A stretch of 64,000 nucleotides of DNA from UBA4744 sp963717135 (GCA_963717135.1 CAVQVN010000002.1:1-64000), one strand, 5' to 3'. Positions 27,469 to 34,990 are shown, counted from the stretch's first letter. Notes: generated by a model not told the origin, from the sequence alone. Made by a program: numbers and translations.

Positions 27469-27724
27469 GCCGATCCCTGAGGTGGCACCGGCCGAAGTAC
27501 ATGTCTCTCGCCATCGACGACCACCGCTCTGCCATGCCGACCACGTCGAAGAGCACCAGGCCGCGTTCGCTCGGGCCTACGAGACCGGTTTCCCCTTGGT
27601 GTGATTACGCCCACGTCCGGTTGGTCGCGGCCCGGTGGTTCTGGTTGGCCAACACAATCACTGGTCACGGGCAACAGAACTAGTCTCGAGATGCAGTCCT
27701 CAGGTTTCGGATGGAGGTCAGACG

Positions 27725-28197
27725 ATGACCGATTTCACTCGTAGTTACGACATCATGATCAACGCTCCGGTGCACGACGTCTTCGAGTACTGCCGCGACC
27801 CGCACCATCTTTTCGAGGGATGGCCCGACTCGAGGTCACCGACGTCGTGATGACACCGGAGGGAGTCGGCACCACGGCGCACATCGTGGGCAGGTGCGCC
27901 AAGGGGATGATTCTCGAGCAGATCGAGCATAGGTACACCGAGTTCGTGCCCGACGCGCGGATCGTCAGCAAGGCTCACGGGAAAGTGCGCTTTGCGGGAC
28001 GGACCAGGGAGGTTGCCAAACCCCCAATCTTCACGTGGCTCTTCGAAGCCGAGGACTGCGGCACGAAGTTGACCTTCGTCGTCCTCGAGGAGGACCTTCC
28101 CTGGTGGCAGAACATGTTCGAGTCTGTCGACGCGTCGGTCATGTCGAAGAGCATTCACAGCATGCTGGCGGCCATCAAGACCGGAATTGAGAGCTAA
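27725..28197 (+). pseudogene. SRPBCC/polyketide-cyclase-like protein with one frameshift
   Basis: The first 33 codons from ATG 27725 (SYDIMINAPVHDVFEYCRDP, HHLFEGWPD) and the remainder in the next frame (LEVTDVVMTPEGVGTTAHIV to KSIHSMLAAIKTGIES) together give a complete START-like barrel of about 157 residues. The frame change is near 27,825. It resembles the intact protein at 34502-34990 (YIDAPPSAVFGYCLDPRRLF and GVGTTAHLSRKAG), so the two are paralogues. These proteins bind or transform hydrophobic ligands; the ligand is unknown. A sequence error could explain the single shift. Confidence 0.65.
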
Positions 28198-28421
28198 GCC
28201 TTTCCAGCTGCGTGATCGGTGAGACCGAGCCGGGTCTCGAGGGCGACGGGGTGCGTGGATCGCGCGGGACCCGGCGAAGGTGCACCGACACAACGCGCCC
28301 AGGTGTCCAAAAGGGTCAGGCGACCCTACTTGCTGATACCGATCAGGATCTCCACGCGCAGGCCGGTCGCAGCCTCGGTGGCCGCCACCATTGGCGGAGC
28401 TTCGCTAGTAGCTTCGCGGCT

Positions 28422-29255
28422 ATGGGTGTCGCTTCGGACCCGCCGCTATCGGCCTATTGGACAACGGTCGGTATCGGGGTGCTCGTCACGGTGGCAGCGC
28501 TGGTCGGTTTGTCGAATCCGGACGTCGTCTATCCGACCGCCGAGCTGCGGGAATTCGCGCTCGCCAACGATATCGTGAGCCTGGCAATCGGCGTTCCTCT
28601 GCTGATCGCTTCGATGTGGCTGGCCGGGCGCGGGCGTATGGCCGGCCGGCTCGCCTGGCCCGGCGTTTTGTTGTACCTGCTCTACGGCGCAGTCGCATAC
28701 GTCGTTGCGCTGCCCGTGACGTGGGTGTACCCGATCCATCTCGTCGTTGCCTCTGGGAGCGTCTATATGCTCATCGGCCTCGCCGTGCGCCTGGACGCCG
28801 CTGCGATCAAGAAGAAACTCGTCGGGCAAATCCCCGAACGGTGGTCGGCGGGGGTGCTGATCGCTCTCGGTGGTTTCTCGCTGGTGCGGGCCGTCGTCGT
28901 TCTCGGCGACGGAATCGCCGGCGGCTCCGGTCTGGAGCGGACAGAGCTGGCGGTCTTGGTAGCCGATGTTCTTATCTCACCGGCGTGGATCGTCGGGGGC
29001 CTGTTGTTGTGGAGGCGGACACCGTACGGGTTGGTGGGGGCGCTCGCGCTCTTGCTGCAGGCCTGCATGCTCTTCGTCGGGCTGCTGGCGGTGCTGGCTC
29101 TTCAGCCGTGGATCACCGGCACGGAGTTCGCTCCCCTCGATTTGTTGGTGGTGGCAGCCATGGGGCTCGTCTGCTTCATTCCGTTCGTCGCGGTGGTGCG
29201 GCAAACTCTGAGATCCGACGGGAAAGAAGCGGCCGGCACCTCACTGGCGTCTTGA
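28422..29255 (+). CDS. Polytopic membrane protein of unknown function
   Basis: This 277-residue protein has about eight hydrophobic helices and short loops, with IKKKLVGQIPERW as the main cytoplasmic loop in the middle. I recognise no transporter or enzyme motif. The frame is open from 28212, but the upstream part is Arg/Thr-rich and unlike protein, so ATG 28422 is preferred. It is followed by a stretch of repeats and an HTH gene on the other strand. Confidence 0.6.
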   Translation: MGVASDPPLSAYWTTVGIGVLVTVAALVGLSNPDVVYPTAELREFALANDIVSLAIGVPLLIASMWLAGRGRMAGRLAWPGVLLYLLYGAVAYVVALPVTWVYPIHLVVASGSVYMLIGLAVRLDAAAIKKKLVGQIPERWSAGVLIALGGFSLVRAVVVLGDGIAGGSGLERTELAVLVADVLISPAWIVGGLLLWRRTPYGLVGALALLLQACMLFVGLLAVLALQPWITGTEFAPLDLLVVAAMGLVCFIPFVAVVRQTLRSDGKEAAGTSLAS

Positions 29256-29287
29256 TCCGAACCTGGAAGCCGGTCTCCGTCCGAAGC

Positions 29288-29345
29288 CATGACCGATGAC
29301 AACCGCCAATATCCGGTTATGACCGGTGGTGAGACAACCAAGCAA
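29288..29345 (+). repeat. Attachment-flank repeat, partial copy
   Basis: This stretch contains GATGACAACCGCCAATATCC followed by GACCGGTGGTGA, matching the order of motifs in the modules at 15538-15660 and 33930-34005 (TGACAACC, spacer, ACCGGTG). No tRNA piece follows. It is short enough that chance similarity cannot be excluded. Confidence 0.3.
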
Positions 29346-29430
29346 GAGCACCACATCATCCAGGCCTGGCTCAACAACACCCCGGCAGCACCGGCGACTG
29401 CTACCCGCACATACACCTCGCCTGAGCAAT

Positions 29431-29527
29431 GCTCGCTCCGTCGCCGGCGTTGGCCGGCCTACCTTCAAGGCCGGCAGCCGCTCGCTCTCGTCGCCGGCGT
29501 TGGCCGGCCGACCTTCAAGGCAGGCAG
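29431..29527 (+). repeat. Two-copy direct repeat
   Basis: Two units of about 47 bases (29431-29477 and 29480-29527) share GTCGCCGGCGTTGGCCGGCC and then ACCTTCAAGG, differing at a few positions. Each unit also contains a short self-complementary core (GCCGGCGTTGGCCGGC). They lie just after the HTH-gene stop codon on the opposite strand and may act as terminator hairpins. No further copies follow. Confidence 0.6.
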
Positions 29528-29531
29528 CTTG

Positions 29532-29906
29532 TCACCGCTTCGGGTCCGTTCGGACGGCGGCTTTCTGTCTGAGGAGCGCAGAGATTCGTTGGCGGGTGAC
29601 ACCGAAGAGTTCGGCGATGGCTTCGATGGTGAGTCCATGGGCTCGGAGAGCGAGGGCTTCGGCGGCTCGGAACTCGGCGCCGGCGGTCTCCAGGGTGGCC
29701 ATGTTGGTTGAGATGAGTTCGACCATGCGGGGGGTGTCTTCGGCTTCGACCAGCTCGACCAGGTTTGCCCCTGCTTGAAGTTGCCGGCGGAGTGTGCGGG
29801 CGCGTCGCTGGACTTGGCGGCTGCGTTCGGCGTTGTCCCGGGCGGCGGTCTCGATGCCGGTGAGGGCGATGAGGAGTCGCTCGATGGGGGGATCGTTGGT
29901 GACCAT
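29532..29906 (-). CDS. HTH-domain DNA-binding protein, paralogue 2
   Basis: This 124-residue protein parallels the gene at 22549: a helical N-terminal half with ERSRQVQRRARTLRRQLQAG, a middle EDTPRMVELISTNMATLETA, and the helix-turn-helix RAHGLTIEAIAELFGVTRQR. Both paralogues share ELFGVTRQRISALL-type recognition helices. ATG 29906 is the best start; TTG 29909 is less likely. Its upstream region has palindromes and TGTCAATA, suggesting autoregulation. It is divergent from the small PLDc_N membrane gene. Confidence 0.7.
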   Translation of the reverse strand: MVTNDPPIERLLIALTGIETAARDNAERSRQVQRRARTLRRQLQAGANLVELVEAEDTPRMVELISTNMATLETAGAEFRAAEALALRAHGLTIEAIAELFGVTRQRISALLRQKAAVRTDPKR

Positions 29907-29937
29907 CAACAGAGAGTCAAGCAGCCGGAAATTGAGG

Positions 29938-29987
29938 TGTCAATAGCCATAGCAGCAATAGCTATTGCGATTAAAGCAACATTGACG
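29938..29987. promoter_or_regulatory. Operator-like region upstream of HTH gene 2
   Basis: TGTCAATA (29938-29945) is followed by a perfect 14-base palindrome GCAATAGCTATTGC (29955-29968) and by ATTGAC (29981-29986) in inverted orientation to the first motif. The ten bases ATAGCAGCAA (29949-29958) recur in the toxin-antitoxin operator region at 32031-32040. The location between divergent genes fits control of both. Confidence 0.5.
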
Positions 29988-30037
29988 GTATGCTGCGTCA
30001 GCGAGGGCGCATGGTGCGGCCGAAGAGTGGAGATGAC

Positions 30038-30301
30038 ATGAACATCGTGGGCGTGTGGTTCCTGGTTGCGCTGGCGATGGTGGCCGGCCTGGCACTCCTG
30101 GTATTTGCCTTGGTCGATCTGGTCGGGCGCCCCGCCGGGCAATGGGCGGAGAGCGGCCACAACCAGCTGGTCTGGGCGTTGATCGTGATCTTGGTGGGCC
30201 TCGTAGGGCCGCTGCTGTACCTGCTGATTGCGCGCCCCGCTCTCGATGCGTCAGCCGGGGACGGACCGGCGATCGCGCCTGGATCCGGTTCTGCCGCATG
30301 A
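30038..30301 (+). CDS. Small PLDc_N-type membrane protein
   Basis: This 87-residue protein has two membrane helices separated by a short loop (about residues 4-27 and 42-64), with the Trp and Pro placement of the phospholipase D-nuclease N-terminal (PLDc_N) family: WFLVALAMVAGLALLVFALV and LVWALIVILVGLVGPLLYLL. There is no catalytic PLD domain. Such stand-alone proteins are common in actinobacteria beside transporters or sensors and have no settled function. ATG 30038 begins the first helix. Confidence 0.65.
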   Translation: MNIVGVWFLVALAMVAGLALLVFALVDLVGRPAGQWAESGHNQLVWALIVILVGLVGPLLYLLIARPALDASAGDGPAIAPGSGSAA

Positions 30302-30355
30302 GACCCGGCCGTACCGCCTCGTCGTGCCGTCCCCAATAACTCACAAGAGATGGAA

Positions 30356-30463
30356 ATGAACCTCCGCAAGAACAGGAATAAAAACATGGCGCTGCCCCGG
30401 TGGCGCCTGCACGTCGCCGCGGTGACCACCCTGGCCCTGCTCACCCACCCTGAGTCTGGCTGA
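30356..30463 (+). CDS. Possible 35-residue basic peptide
   Basis: A short frame starts with MNLRKNRNKN and ends HPESG, with a weak hydrophobic stretch (VAAVTTLALLT). A purine-rich AAGAGATGG precedes the ATG. It lies eight bases before the STAS-like gene and could be a leader peptide, or nothing. Confidence 0.2.
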   Translation: MNLRKNRNKNMALPRWRLHVAAVTTLALLTHPESG

Positions 30464-30471
30464 GGACTGCG

Positions 30472-30877
30472 ATGACTGATCTTGCGACGCGGGAGGGTGG
30501 CCCTGATTCTCGACCTTGGATCGACGATTCCGGGATACTGCGCGCGGTCCTTCCGGCCCGACCGAGAACTCCCCAGGACAGTTGACCTCTTCGCTGAGGA
30601 GGCCCGCCGGGTGCTGGGCGGAAAACAGGCCCGACTGATTCTCGATGCCCGGGCAGTCCCGGCAGCCAGCCCACAGGCCTGGCTGCGGGCCATCATGAAC
30701 GTCACGTCGATCGCTTCGGCAGTGGCCATTGTTGTGTCGAAGACCACACCGCCCGAAATCAACATCTATCAGGAGCAGATCAACTCGCTCCTGATGCCGT
30801 GCCGCTTGTTCGACGATGTCGACACGGCGAAAGATTGGATCACGTCGATCGGGCTCGGCCCGGCGGCTGGAAGTTGA
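30472..30877 (+). pseudogene. STAS/SpoIIAA-like domain protein with one frameshift
   Basis: The N-terminus MTDLATREGGPDSRP..WIDDSGILRAVL is in one frame from ATG 30472. After a shift near 30,578 the protein continues VDLFAEEARRVLGG, QARLILDARAVPAASPQAWL, and ends CRLFDDVDTAKDWITSIGLG. The strand-helix order, a central VVSK strand and the terminal FDDVDTAKDWI are like small SpoIIAA/STAS-type proteins, which often serve in regulation or stress response. The joined length of about 134 residues is normal for the family. The assignment is moderate. Confidence 0.5.
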
Positions 30878-31024
30878 CCTCCGCGCGAGGAGTTGGTGCC
30901 GGTCCCCACAGATCTCGGCGGCGCCCACCCGCCGGAGCCGACCGATGTTCAGCATGGGGCACGCCCCGGCTCAATGCCGCCCCCCGGCACGGAAGGAAGC
31001 TACATCCGGCCAGTGCCCGTTCGG

Positions 31025-31699
31025 TCATGTACCAGGCTGGACAACACGCTTCTCCGCGGCGTCCAGACGCTCAAAACAGGAGCGGCATCTGTCGGCTCCT
31101 GCCGCCATTGTGCTGGTCGTGACGCGCAGGTGGGGGCTTCCGTCCATCACGTACTGTTCGTAGGCGCACGCCACTGAAGCGACCTCGGGAGTGCCAACGA
31201 GGCCGAAAGCGTCCAATCGGTAACAGCGGCTGATCTCGATCGTGACCCGGGTCGGCGATCGTTCGGTTACGCTCCATTGGTTGGCCGGGGGCGGGGTCAG
31301 CCACAACCAGTTGGGTCGCAAGGACCGCAGGAACAGTCGCCGGCCCAGGTCGGTGCGCAAAAGCAGCTCGAAAAAGCTGCGCTGGGGCGCTCCGGTCGCC
31401 AGGAATGCAGCGTGCACAGCGTCGACCGCATCCTCTTGCGCCCATCCACGCTCGCGCAACGTCTTATAGAGCGCTGCCACCGGTAACACCATCACCGCGA
31501 GGTAGCCCTGGTTGGCGAGCTGATCCGGCCACGTCACCTCGTCGGCCATCCGATCGTAGACGGACTGAGCATCGGCGGTGAGTCCCGGCTCGCTCAAGCC
31601 ACCAGCGCGCACGCATGACTTCACCGAGGACCGACCAGACCGCAACAGCAGCCCTCGAATCGGCGATGTCAACACCACGCCCTCCTTCACATTCACCAC
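31025..31699 (-). CDS. ATC-hydrolase-like (L-2-amino-thiazoline-4-carboxylate hydrolase family) protein
   Basis: This 224-residue soluble protein has a C-terminal part resembling the ATC hydrolase family: CYRLDAFGLVGTPEVASVAC, YEQYVMDGSPHLRVTTSTMA and AGADRCRSCFERL, where ACA..., a mid-domain aspartate and the GADRCxxxF ending are typical. The N-terminal part is helical (AALYKTLRERGWAQEDAVDA). Family members outside the thiazoline pathway are of unknown activity, so the substrate should not be assumed. The GTG start at 31699 is uncertain; the first 35 residues may be spurious. Confidence 0.6.
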   Translation of the reverse strand: MVNVKEGVVLTSPIRGLLLRSGRSSVKSCVRAGGLSEPGLTADAQSVYDRMADEVTWPDQLANQGYLAVMVLPVAALYKTLRERGWAQEDAVDAVHAAFLATGAPQRSFFELLLRTDLGRRLFLRSLRPNWLWLTPPPANQWSVTERSPTRVTIEISRCYRLDAFGLVGTPEVASVACAYEQYVMDGSPHLRVTTSTMAAGADRCRSCFERLDAAEKRVVQPGT

Positions 31700-32015
31700 T
31701 CAAACTACTCCGCCAGGGCCAACCGACCGGGGACGTAAGCCCGAACCGGCCACCCCACCAGACGCGGACTGGATATTCATACTCGATGGGACGACGGTTC
31801 CGTCTCGGGTGTCCGCCGGCAGTTGGCGTCGCGGTCGTGGTCATCGCAAGTCGGGAGTGGCGGGGGAGAACGAAGCCCGCCGCGGGGACCTTCCCAGGCG
31901 GAATCGGGTACGCCCGGTTTGGCACCCGTTCCAAGCCCCAGCTGTGGCTCGCTCACCGTGACGGGCCTACCCGGAGAGCTCCCTTGCCGACGTGGTCCGA
32001 CATTTCCTCCTGGAG
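31700..32015. other. Gene-free stretch before the toxin-antitoxin pair
   Basis: About 315 bases between the ATC-hydrolase-like gene and the operator of the antitoxin have no convincing frame on either strand. A GGCGGG-rich segment near 31,855-31,900 could pair locally. Otherwise nothing is seen. Confidence 0.4.
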
Positions 32016-32048
32016 TGATAGCTATCAGTGATAGCAGCAACTGCTATC
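32016..32048. promoter_or_regulatory. Toxin-antitoxin operator
   Basis: TGATAGCTATCA (32016-32027) is a perfect 12-base palindrome. It is followed by GATAGCAG-CAA-CTGCTATC (32030-32048), an inverted repeat with 8-base arms. Both end 12 bases before the antitoxin ATG, the expected place for autoregulation by an antitoxin-toxin complex. ATAGCAGCAA is shared with the HTH-gene region at 29949-29958. Confidence 0.65.
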
Positions 32049-32060
32049 CTTATTTGGCGT

Positions 32061-32270
32061 ATGGGCACCACTCGCACCACGTTCACGCTCGATGAGTCTC
32101 TCGTTGAACAGGCCCGTCGTCTTGGTATCAACATCTCGGCTGCCGCCCGCCAAGGTGTGGCCGCCGCCGTTCGTGATGCCCTCGCCAGATCAGACCGTGC
32201 GGCCTACGAACGGAATCCAGAGAAGCCCGATGCGTTCTGGGCTGATGCAGCGGCCTGGACCGCGGAATGA
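32061..32270 (+). CDS. CcdA-like antitoxin
   Basis: This 69-residue protein starts with a ribbon-helix-helix segment (RTTFTLDESLVEQARRLGIN) that should bind the operator directly upstream, and ends with an acidic/aromatic tail (KPDAFWADAAAWTAE) that should wrap the toxin. The ISAAARQGVAAAVRDALA helix is typical of CcdA-type antitoxins. It overlaps the toxin start by four bases (ATGA). ATG 32061 is chosen over the upstream frame because the operator lies in that part. Confidence 0.75.
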   Translation: MGTTRTTFTLDESLVEQARRLGINISAAARQGVAAAVRDALARSDRAAYERNPEKPDAFWADAAAWTAE

Positions 32271-32575
32271 ACCGGGGTGAGATCTGGCTGGCCCAAGTCG
32301 GGCGAAAACGACGGCCGGTTCTGATCCTGACCCGGAGTGCAGTCCTTGATGCTCGAGCGCTGGTCACGGTGGCCGAGATCACTACGTCGATGCGCGGTCT
32401 GGCCGTCGAGGTGCCGCTCGATCATGCGGAACTGGGGCTTGACCAGGAATCGGCCGTCAACTGCGATGGACTCCACACGGTGCCCCAGACGATGCTGACC
32501 GAGTTCGTCGCGGAGACCAGCCCGGCGACGATGAAGGGGGTCTGTGCTGCCGTCTCGTATGCCCTCGACTGCTGA
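32267..32575 (+). CDS. MazF/PemK-like toxin
   Basis: This 102-residue protein has the compact beta-barrel signature of MazF/PemK/CcdB toxins: NRGEIWLAQVGRKRRPVLIL at the start, ITTSMRGLAVEVPLD in the middle and ESAVNCDGLHTVPQTMLTEF near the catalytic or binding face. MazF members cut mRNA; CcdB members poison gyrase. The RGEIW and KRRPVLIL ends favour MazF/PemK, while the antitoxin is CcdA-like, so the mode of action is open. It is intact and translationally coupled to the antitoxin. Confidence 0.75.
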   Translation: MNRGEIWLAQVGRKRRPVLILTRSAVLDARALVTVAEITTSMRGLAVEVPLDHAELGLDQESAVNCDGLHTVPQTMLTEFVAETSPATMKGVCAAVSYALDC

Positions 32576-32635
32576 CTCGTTTCTCTGCCCTATCAGCTAG
32601 GGCACACCGGCTGATCGTCATCGGCTACCACACTC

Positions 32636-32728
32636 GCGACCATAGACAACCGGTGATGGTCGGGTTGGCGTTAACACGGCACCGGGAACCGCAAGCGGTC
32701 CGTTCGTTTGATCCCGGTCGCACCCACC
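32636..32728 (+). repeat. Attachment-flank motif and tRNA-like 3' end, diverged copy
   Basis: GACAACCGGTGATGG (32645-32659) resembles the flank repeat, and it is followed by GTTAACACGGC (anticodon-loop-like) and by a T-arm-like GTTCGTTTGATCCCGG and GCACCCACC. The order matches the module at 15538-15714. The similarity to a tRNA is partial, and no cloverleaf can be drawn. Confidence 0.35.
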
Positions 32729-32784
32729 GCGACGAAGCTCCTGGTATGCGGGGTTTGGACCACCCTGTCCGGGCGGGTTCCGGC

Positions 32785-33267
32785 CTAGCTTCCAGTGGGC
32801 GGCGGGAGGATCTCGATGTGGTGCCGGGCCGCCGCCGCCAACAGACGCTCGATGTCGGGTTCGCCAGGGTCCGGAAGGCCGGGCCGGGTAGCAGGGGCTC
32901 CGCTCTCGGCTGCGAAGTGCTCGAACTGGGATGGGGCGGTGAGCTGGAGCATCCGGGCGGGACCGTCGTCGGAGACGACGAACCGGTGCGGTGTCCCCTT
33001 GGGGAGGAAGGCGAAGCCGCCCGGCTCGAGCGTCCAGGTCGAAGCTCCGCAGGTGACTTCGAGCCGGCCGTCGAGCAGGTAGAACGCTTCGTCTTCTGCG
33101 TGATGGATGTGAGGGGGAGGGGCGAACCCGGCGGGACATTCGCATTCGATGAGCGTCAGCGCGCCGTGGGTGGCGTCGCCGGCCGCCTTCAGCGTCATGC
33201 GCGTCCCGAGGAACCAGATCGCTTCTCCTTGATCGCGGCCCAGTGTGTATCCCGCAGGGGGTGTCAT
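32785..33267 (-). CDS. Cupin-domain protein
   Basis: This 160-residue single-domain cupin has the metal-binding motif 1 (PPPHIHHAEDEAFYLLDGRL: two His, Glu) and motif 2 (PGGFAFLPKGTPHRFVV: conserved His), so a metal-centred active site is likely. The substrate is unknown; relatives include quercetin-dioxygenase-like enzymes and sugar isomerases. It is divergent from a MarR-type regulator only 44 bases away, which probably controls it. Confidence 0.85.
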   Translation of the reverse strand: MTPPAGYTLGRDQGEAIWFLGTRMTLKAAGDATHGALTLIECECPAGFAPPPHIHHAEDEAFYLLDGRLEVTCGASTWTLEPGGFAFLPKGTPHRFVVSDDGPARMLQLTAPSQFEHFAAESGAPATRPGLPDPGEPDIERLLAAAARHHIEILPPPTGS

Positions 33268-33290
33268 CGTGTGTTCTCCGTCGCTATGAT

Positions 33291-33325
33291 TCGGTTACCG
33301 AACGGAATAGTATGGTACCCGAACC
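33291..33325. promoter_or_regulatory. Operator in the cupin/MarR intergenic region
   Basis: TCGGTTACCGA (33291-33301) is a near-perfect 11-base palindrome. Related CCGAACC and ACCGAAC half-sites follow at 33299-33325 and overlap the MarR start. A MarR dimer binding here could repress both divergent genes. Confidence 0.5.
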
Positions 33326-33791
33326 AAATCGTCAAGTCGCCGAACCGAATACCGGAACCCTGCTGCTGTGGGCGTTTCAGAGCTTCGAGGCCGAACTGTT
33401 GAACGGCCTGGCAGCGGATGGCTACGCCATCCGGGCCAAGCATGGAAGCGTGCTTGCCAATATCGACGACGGCGGGACTCGCCTCACCGAGCTCGCCCGC
33501 CGGGCGGGAATCGGCAAGCCGGCGGTAAGCGAGCTGGTCGACGAGCTCGAGACAATGGGTCTCGTCGAACGGACAGCAGATCCCACCGACGGCCGGGCGA
33601 AGCTGGTGATCCCCACCGAGATCGGCGTCAAGCTGATCGAGACAGCGGGATCGGTGATCGCTGCCATCGAGGACCGCTATCGGAGCTCCCTCGGCCCAGC
33701 CGCCTACCGGGAATTCCGGGCGGCCCTGATGTCCCTCGCCCCGCACGAGGTGGCGGACGTCCAGCCCCGGATCGGATTCGACCCGCTCTAA
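33312..33791 (+). CDS. MarR-family transcriptional regulator
   Basis: The protein has 159 residues from ATG 33312. The winged helix is visible in RLTELARRAGIGKPAVSELV (recognition helix) and ETMGLVERTADPTDGRAKLV (wing), with dimerisation helices at both ends. Ligand unknown. It sits head-to-head with the cupin gene, the usual layout in which a MarR protein represses its neighbour and itself until an aromatic or phenolic ligand binds. The longer frame from 33243 covers the operator and is not used. Confidence 0.85.
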   Translation: MVPEPNRQVAEPNTGTLLLWAFQSFEAELLNGLAADGYAIRAKHGSVLANIDDGGTRLTELARRAGIGKPAVSELVDELETMGLVERTADPTDGRAKLVIPTEIGVKLIETAGSVIAAIEDRYRSSLGPAAYREFRAALMSLAPHEVADVQPRIGFDPL

Positions 33792-34257
33792 GGGGTGCCT
33801 ACCAGCGGTCTGCCCGGCCCGGGGTCGAGGTCTTCCCCGACGGAGAGCGGCGAAGCTGGCAAATGGCGTCCTTGAAGAGTATCTCGCCGCCCAACCAGCC
33901 CTGGTCGTGTCCGCCTCGACCAGGCGGCCCGCGACCACACCACGACCACATGACAACCAGCAAGGACCGGTGTTGAGCAACCAGTCAACCGTCGATGTCC
34001 GGTGGTATCGGATTCGCGTTCACGCGGCAAGCGATCGCGATCAACCCCGACCGCTACTAACGAAGACTGAACGGGCAGGAGGGAGACCAACCACCACGAC
34101 AAAGGTCAAATGAGTTTCAAACACGCGGTGGCGGACGTCAGTCCAGAACCAACAGATCTCTTCGCCTTGGACATTTGTCTGGTTGGGTACCCGGCACCAT
34201 GCACTGCCGGATGCGGGTAGCTTCGCAAGGCAGTCGGGACGTTCGGCGGCTAGCTGG
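33792..34257. other. Gene-free stretch holding an attachment-like repeat
   Basis: About 465 bases contain no convincing gene. The attachment-flank repeat (33930-34005) and a degraded tRNA-like piece (34010-34030) are listed separately. From 34,040 to 34,257 I see nothing notable. Confidence 0.5.
33930..34030 (+). repeat. Attachment-flank repeat, copy B, with degraded tRNA-Val-like piece
   Basis: CCCGCGACCACACC, then ACGACCACATGACAACC and CAAGGACCGGTG are near-identical to copy A at 15538. GTCCGGTGGTATCGG, then TTCGCGTTCAC (34012-34022), match 15647-15675, but the T-arm and acceptor end have decayed. Copies A and B therefore share both the flank and the tRNA-like border over about 130 bases, with an internal length difference. 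Confidence 0.5.
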
Positions 34258-34410
34258 TCAGGAAACGGATCAGGAGCGGGTTGATACGGTCGGGGAATTC
34301 GTAGTGCGCCAGGTGTCCGGCCCCTTCCAGTTCGTGATACTCGATCTCAGGGAACAGGTCGCGCAACCGGCGCATCGAATCCCCGGAGAGCTTCTGGTCG
34401 GGCGATCCCG
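34258..34410 (-). pseudogene. C-terminal fragment of an alpha/beta hydrolase
   Basis: Read leftwards, the fragment encodes RRLRDLFPEIEYHELEGAGH and LAHYEFPDRINPLLIRFL, nearly the same as the end of the intact hydrolase at 21507-22403 (LRDLLPDIEYHEIEGASHLA). The remainder of the gene is missing upstream of about 34,410. It lies next to an attachment-like repeat, which may explain the truncation. Confidence 0.65.
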
Positions 34411-34501
34411 TTCCCCCGGATCCCGCTCGTGAACCCGACCGTACCGCTGGAGGGAGGACACCGCCCTCCGCAAAGAATCTGTACCGGGCCGGATCTTGCG
34501 T

Positions 34502-34990
34502 TCAGGCGCTGGCCGCAGAGTCCTCGACGGCCTTGGCAATCCGCTTGAGGCGGTCGCGCACCATCCGTTCGGGGGCCTTGCCTTCCAGGCGGTCGATCAT
34601 CCGCTCGTACAGCGGGGCATCATGCACCTGGACCTTGAGCGTCATCCGGGTGCCGGCGGCTTCCGGCTCGAAGTCGTGGGTCAAGGTGTAAAGCGCCGTC
34701 TCGTGTCGGGGCTTCCCGATTCCGCTCAGCGACATCGTCGGCTGCATCGCGATCTCGATGCGGCGATCCGGGACTACCTCGACGTATTCCAGACGGTCAT
34801 CCTCCTGGAGCACGCCGGCCTTCCTCGACAGGTGCGCCGTGGTGCCTACGCCCGAGGTCACCTGAGCATCCACAACGTGCTTCGGGTCTCCCGCGAATAG
34901 CCTTCGCGGGTCGAGGCAATAGCCGAAGACCGCGCTCGGTGGGGCGTCGATGTAGATCGACTCTTCGACTCTCGTCTTCACTTCAGTCAT
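34502..34990 (-). CDS. SRPBCC-family (START-like) protein
   Basis: This 162-residue protein has a polyketide-cyclase/dehydrase-like fold: SIYIDAPPSAVFGYCLDPRR at the start, GVGTTAHLSRKAGVLQEDDR, a DFEPEAAGTRMTLKVQVHDA strand pair and a long C-terminal helix (RMVRDRLKRIAKAVEDSAAS). It should form a hydrophobic pocket; the ligand is unknown. ATG 34990 is preferred because GAGGAGG lies just upstream. It is the intact paralogue of the frameshifted gene at 27725. Confidence 0.75.
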   Translation of the reverse strand: MTEVKTRVEESIYIDAPPSAVFGYCLDPRRLFAGDPKHVVDAQVTSGVGTTAHLSRKAGVLQEDDRLEYVEVVPDRRIEIAMQPTMSLSGIGKPRHETALYTLTHDFEPEAAGTRMTLKVQVHDAPLYERMIDRLEGKAPERMVRDRLKRIAKAVEDSAASA

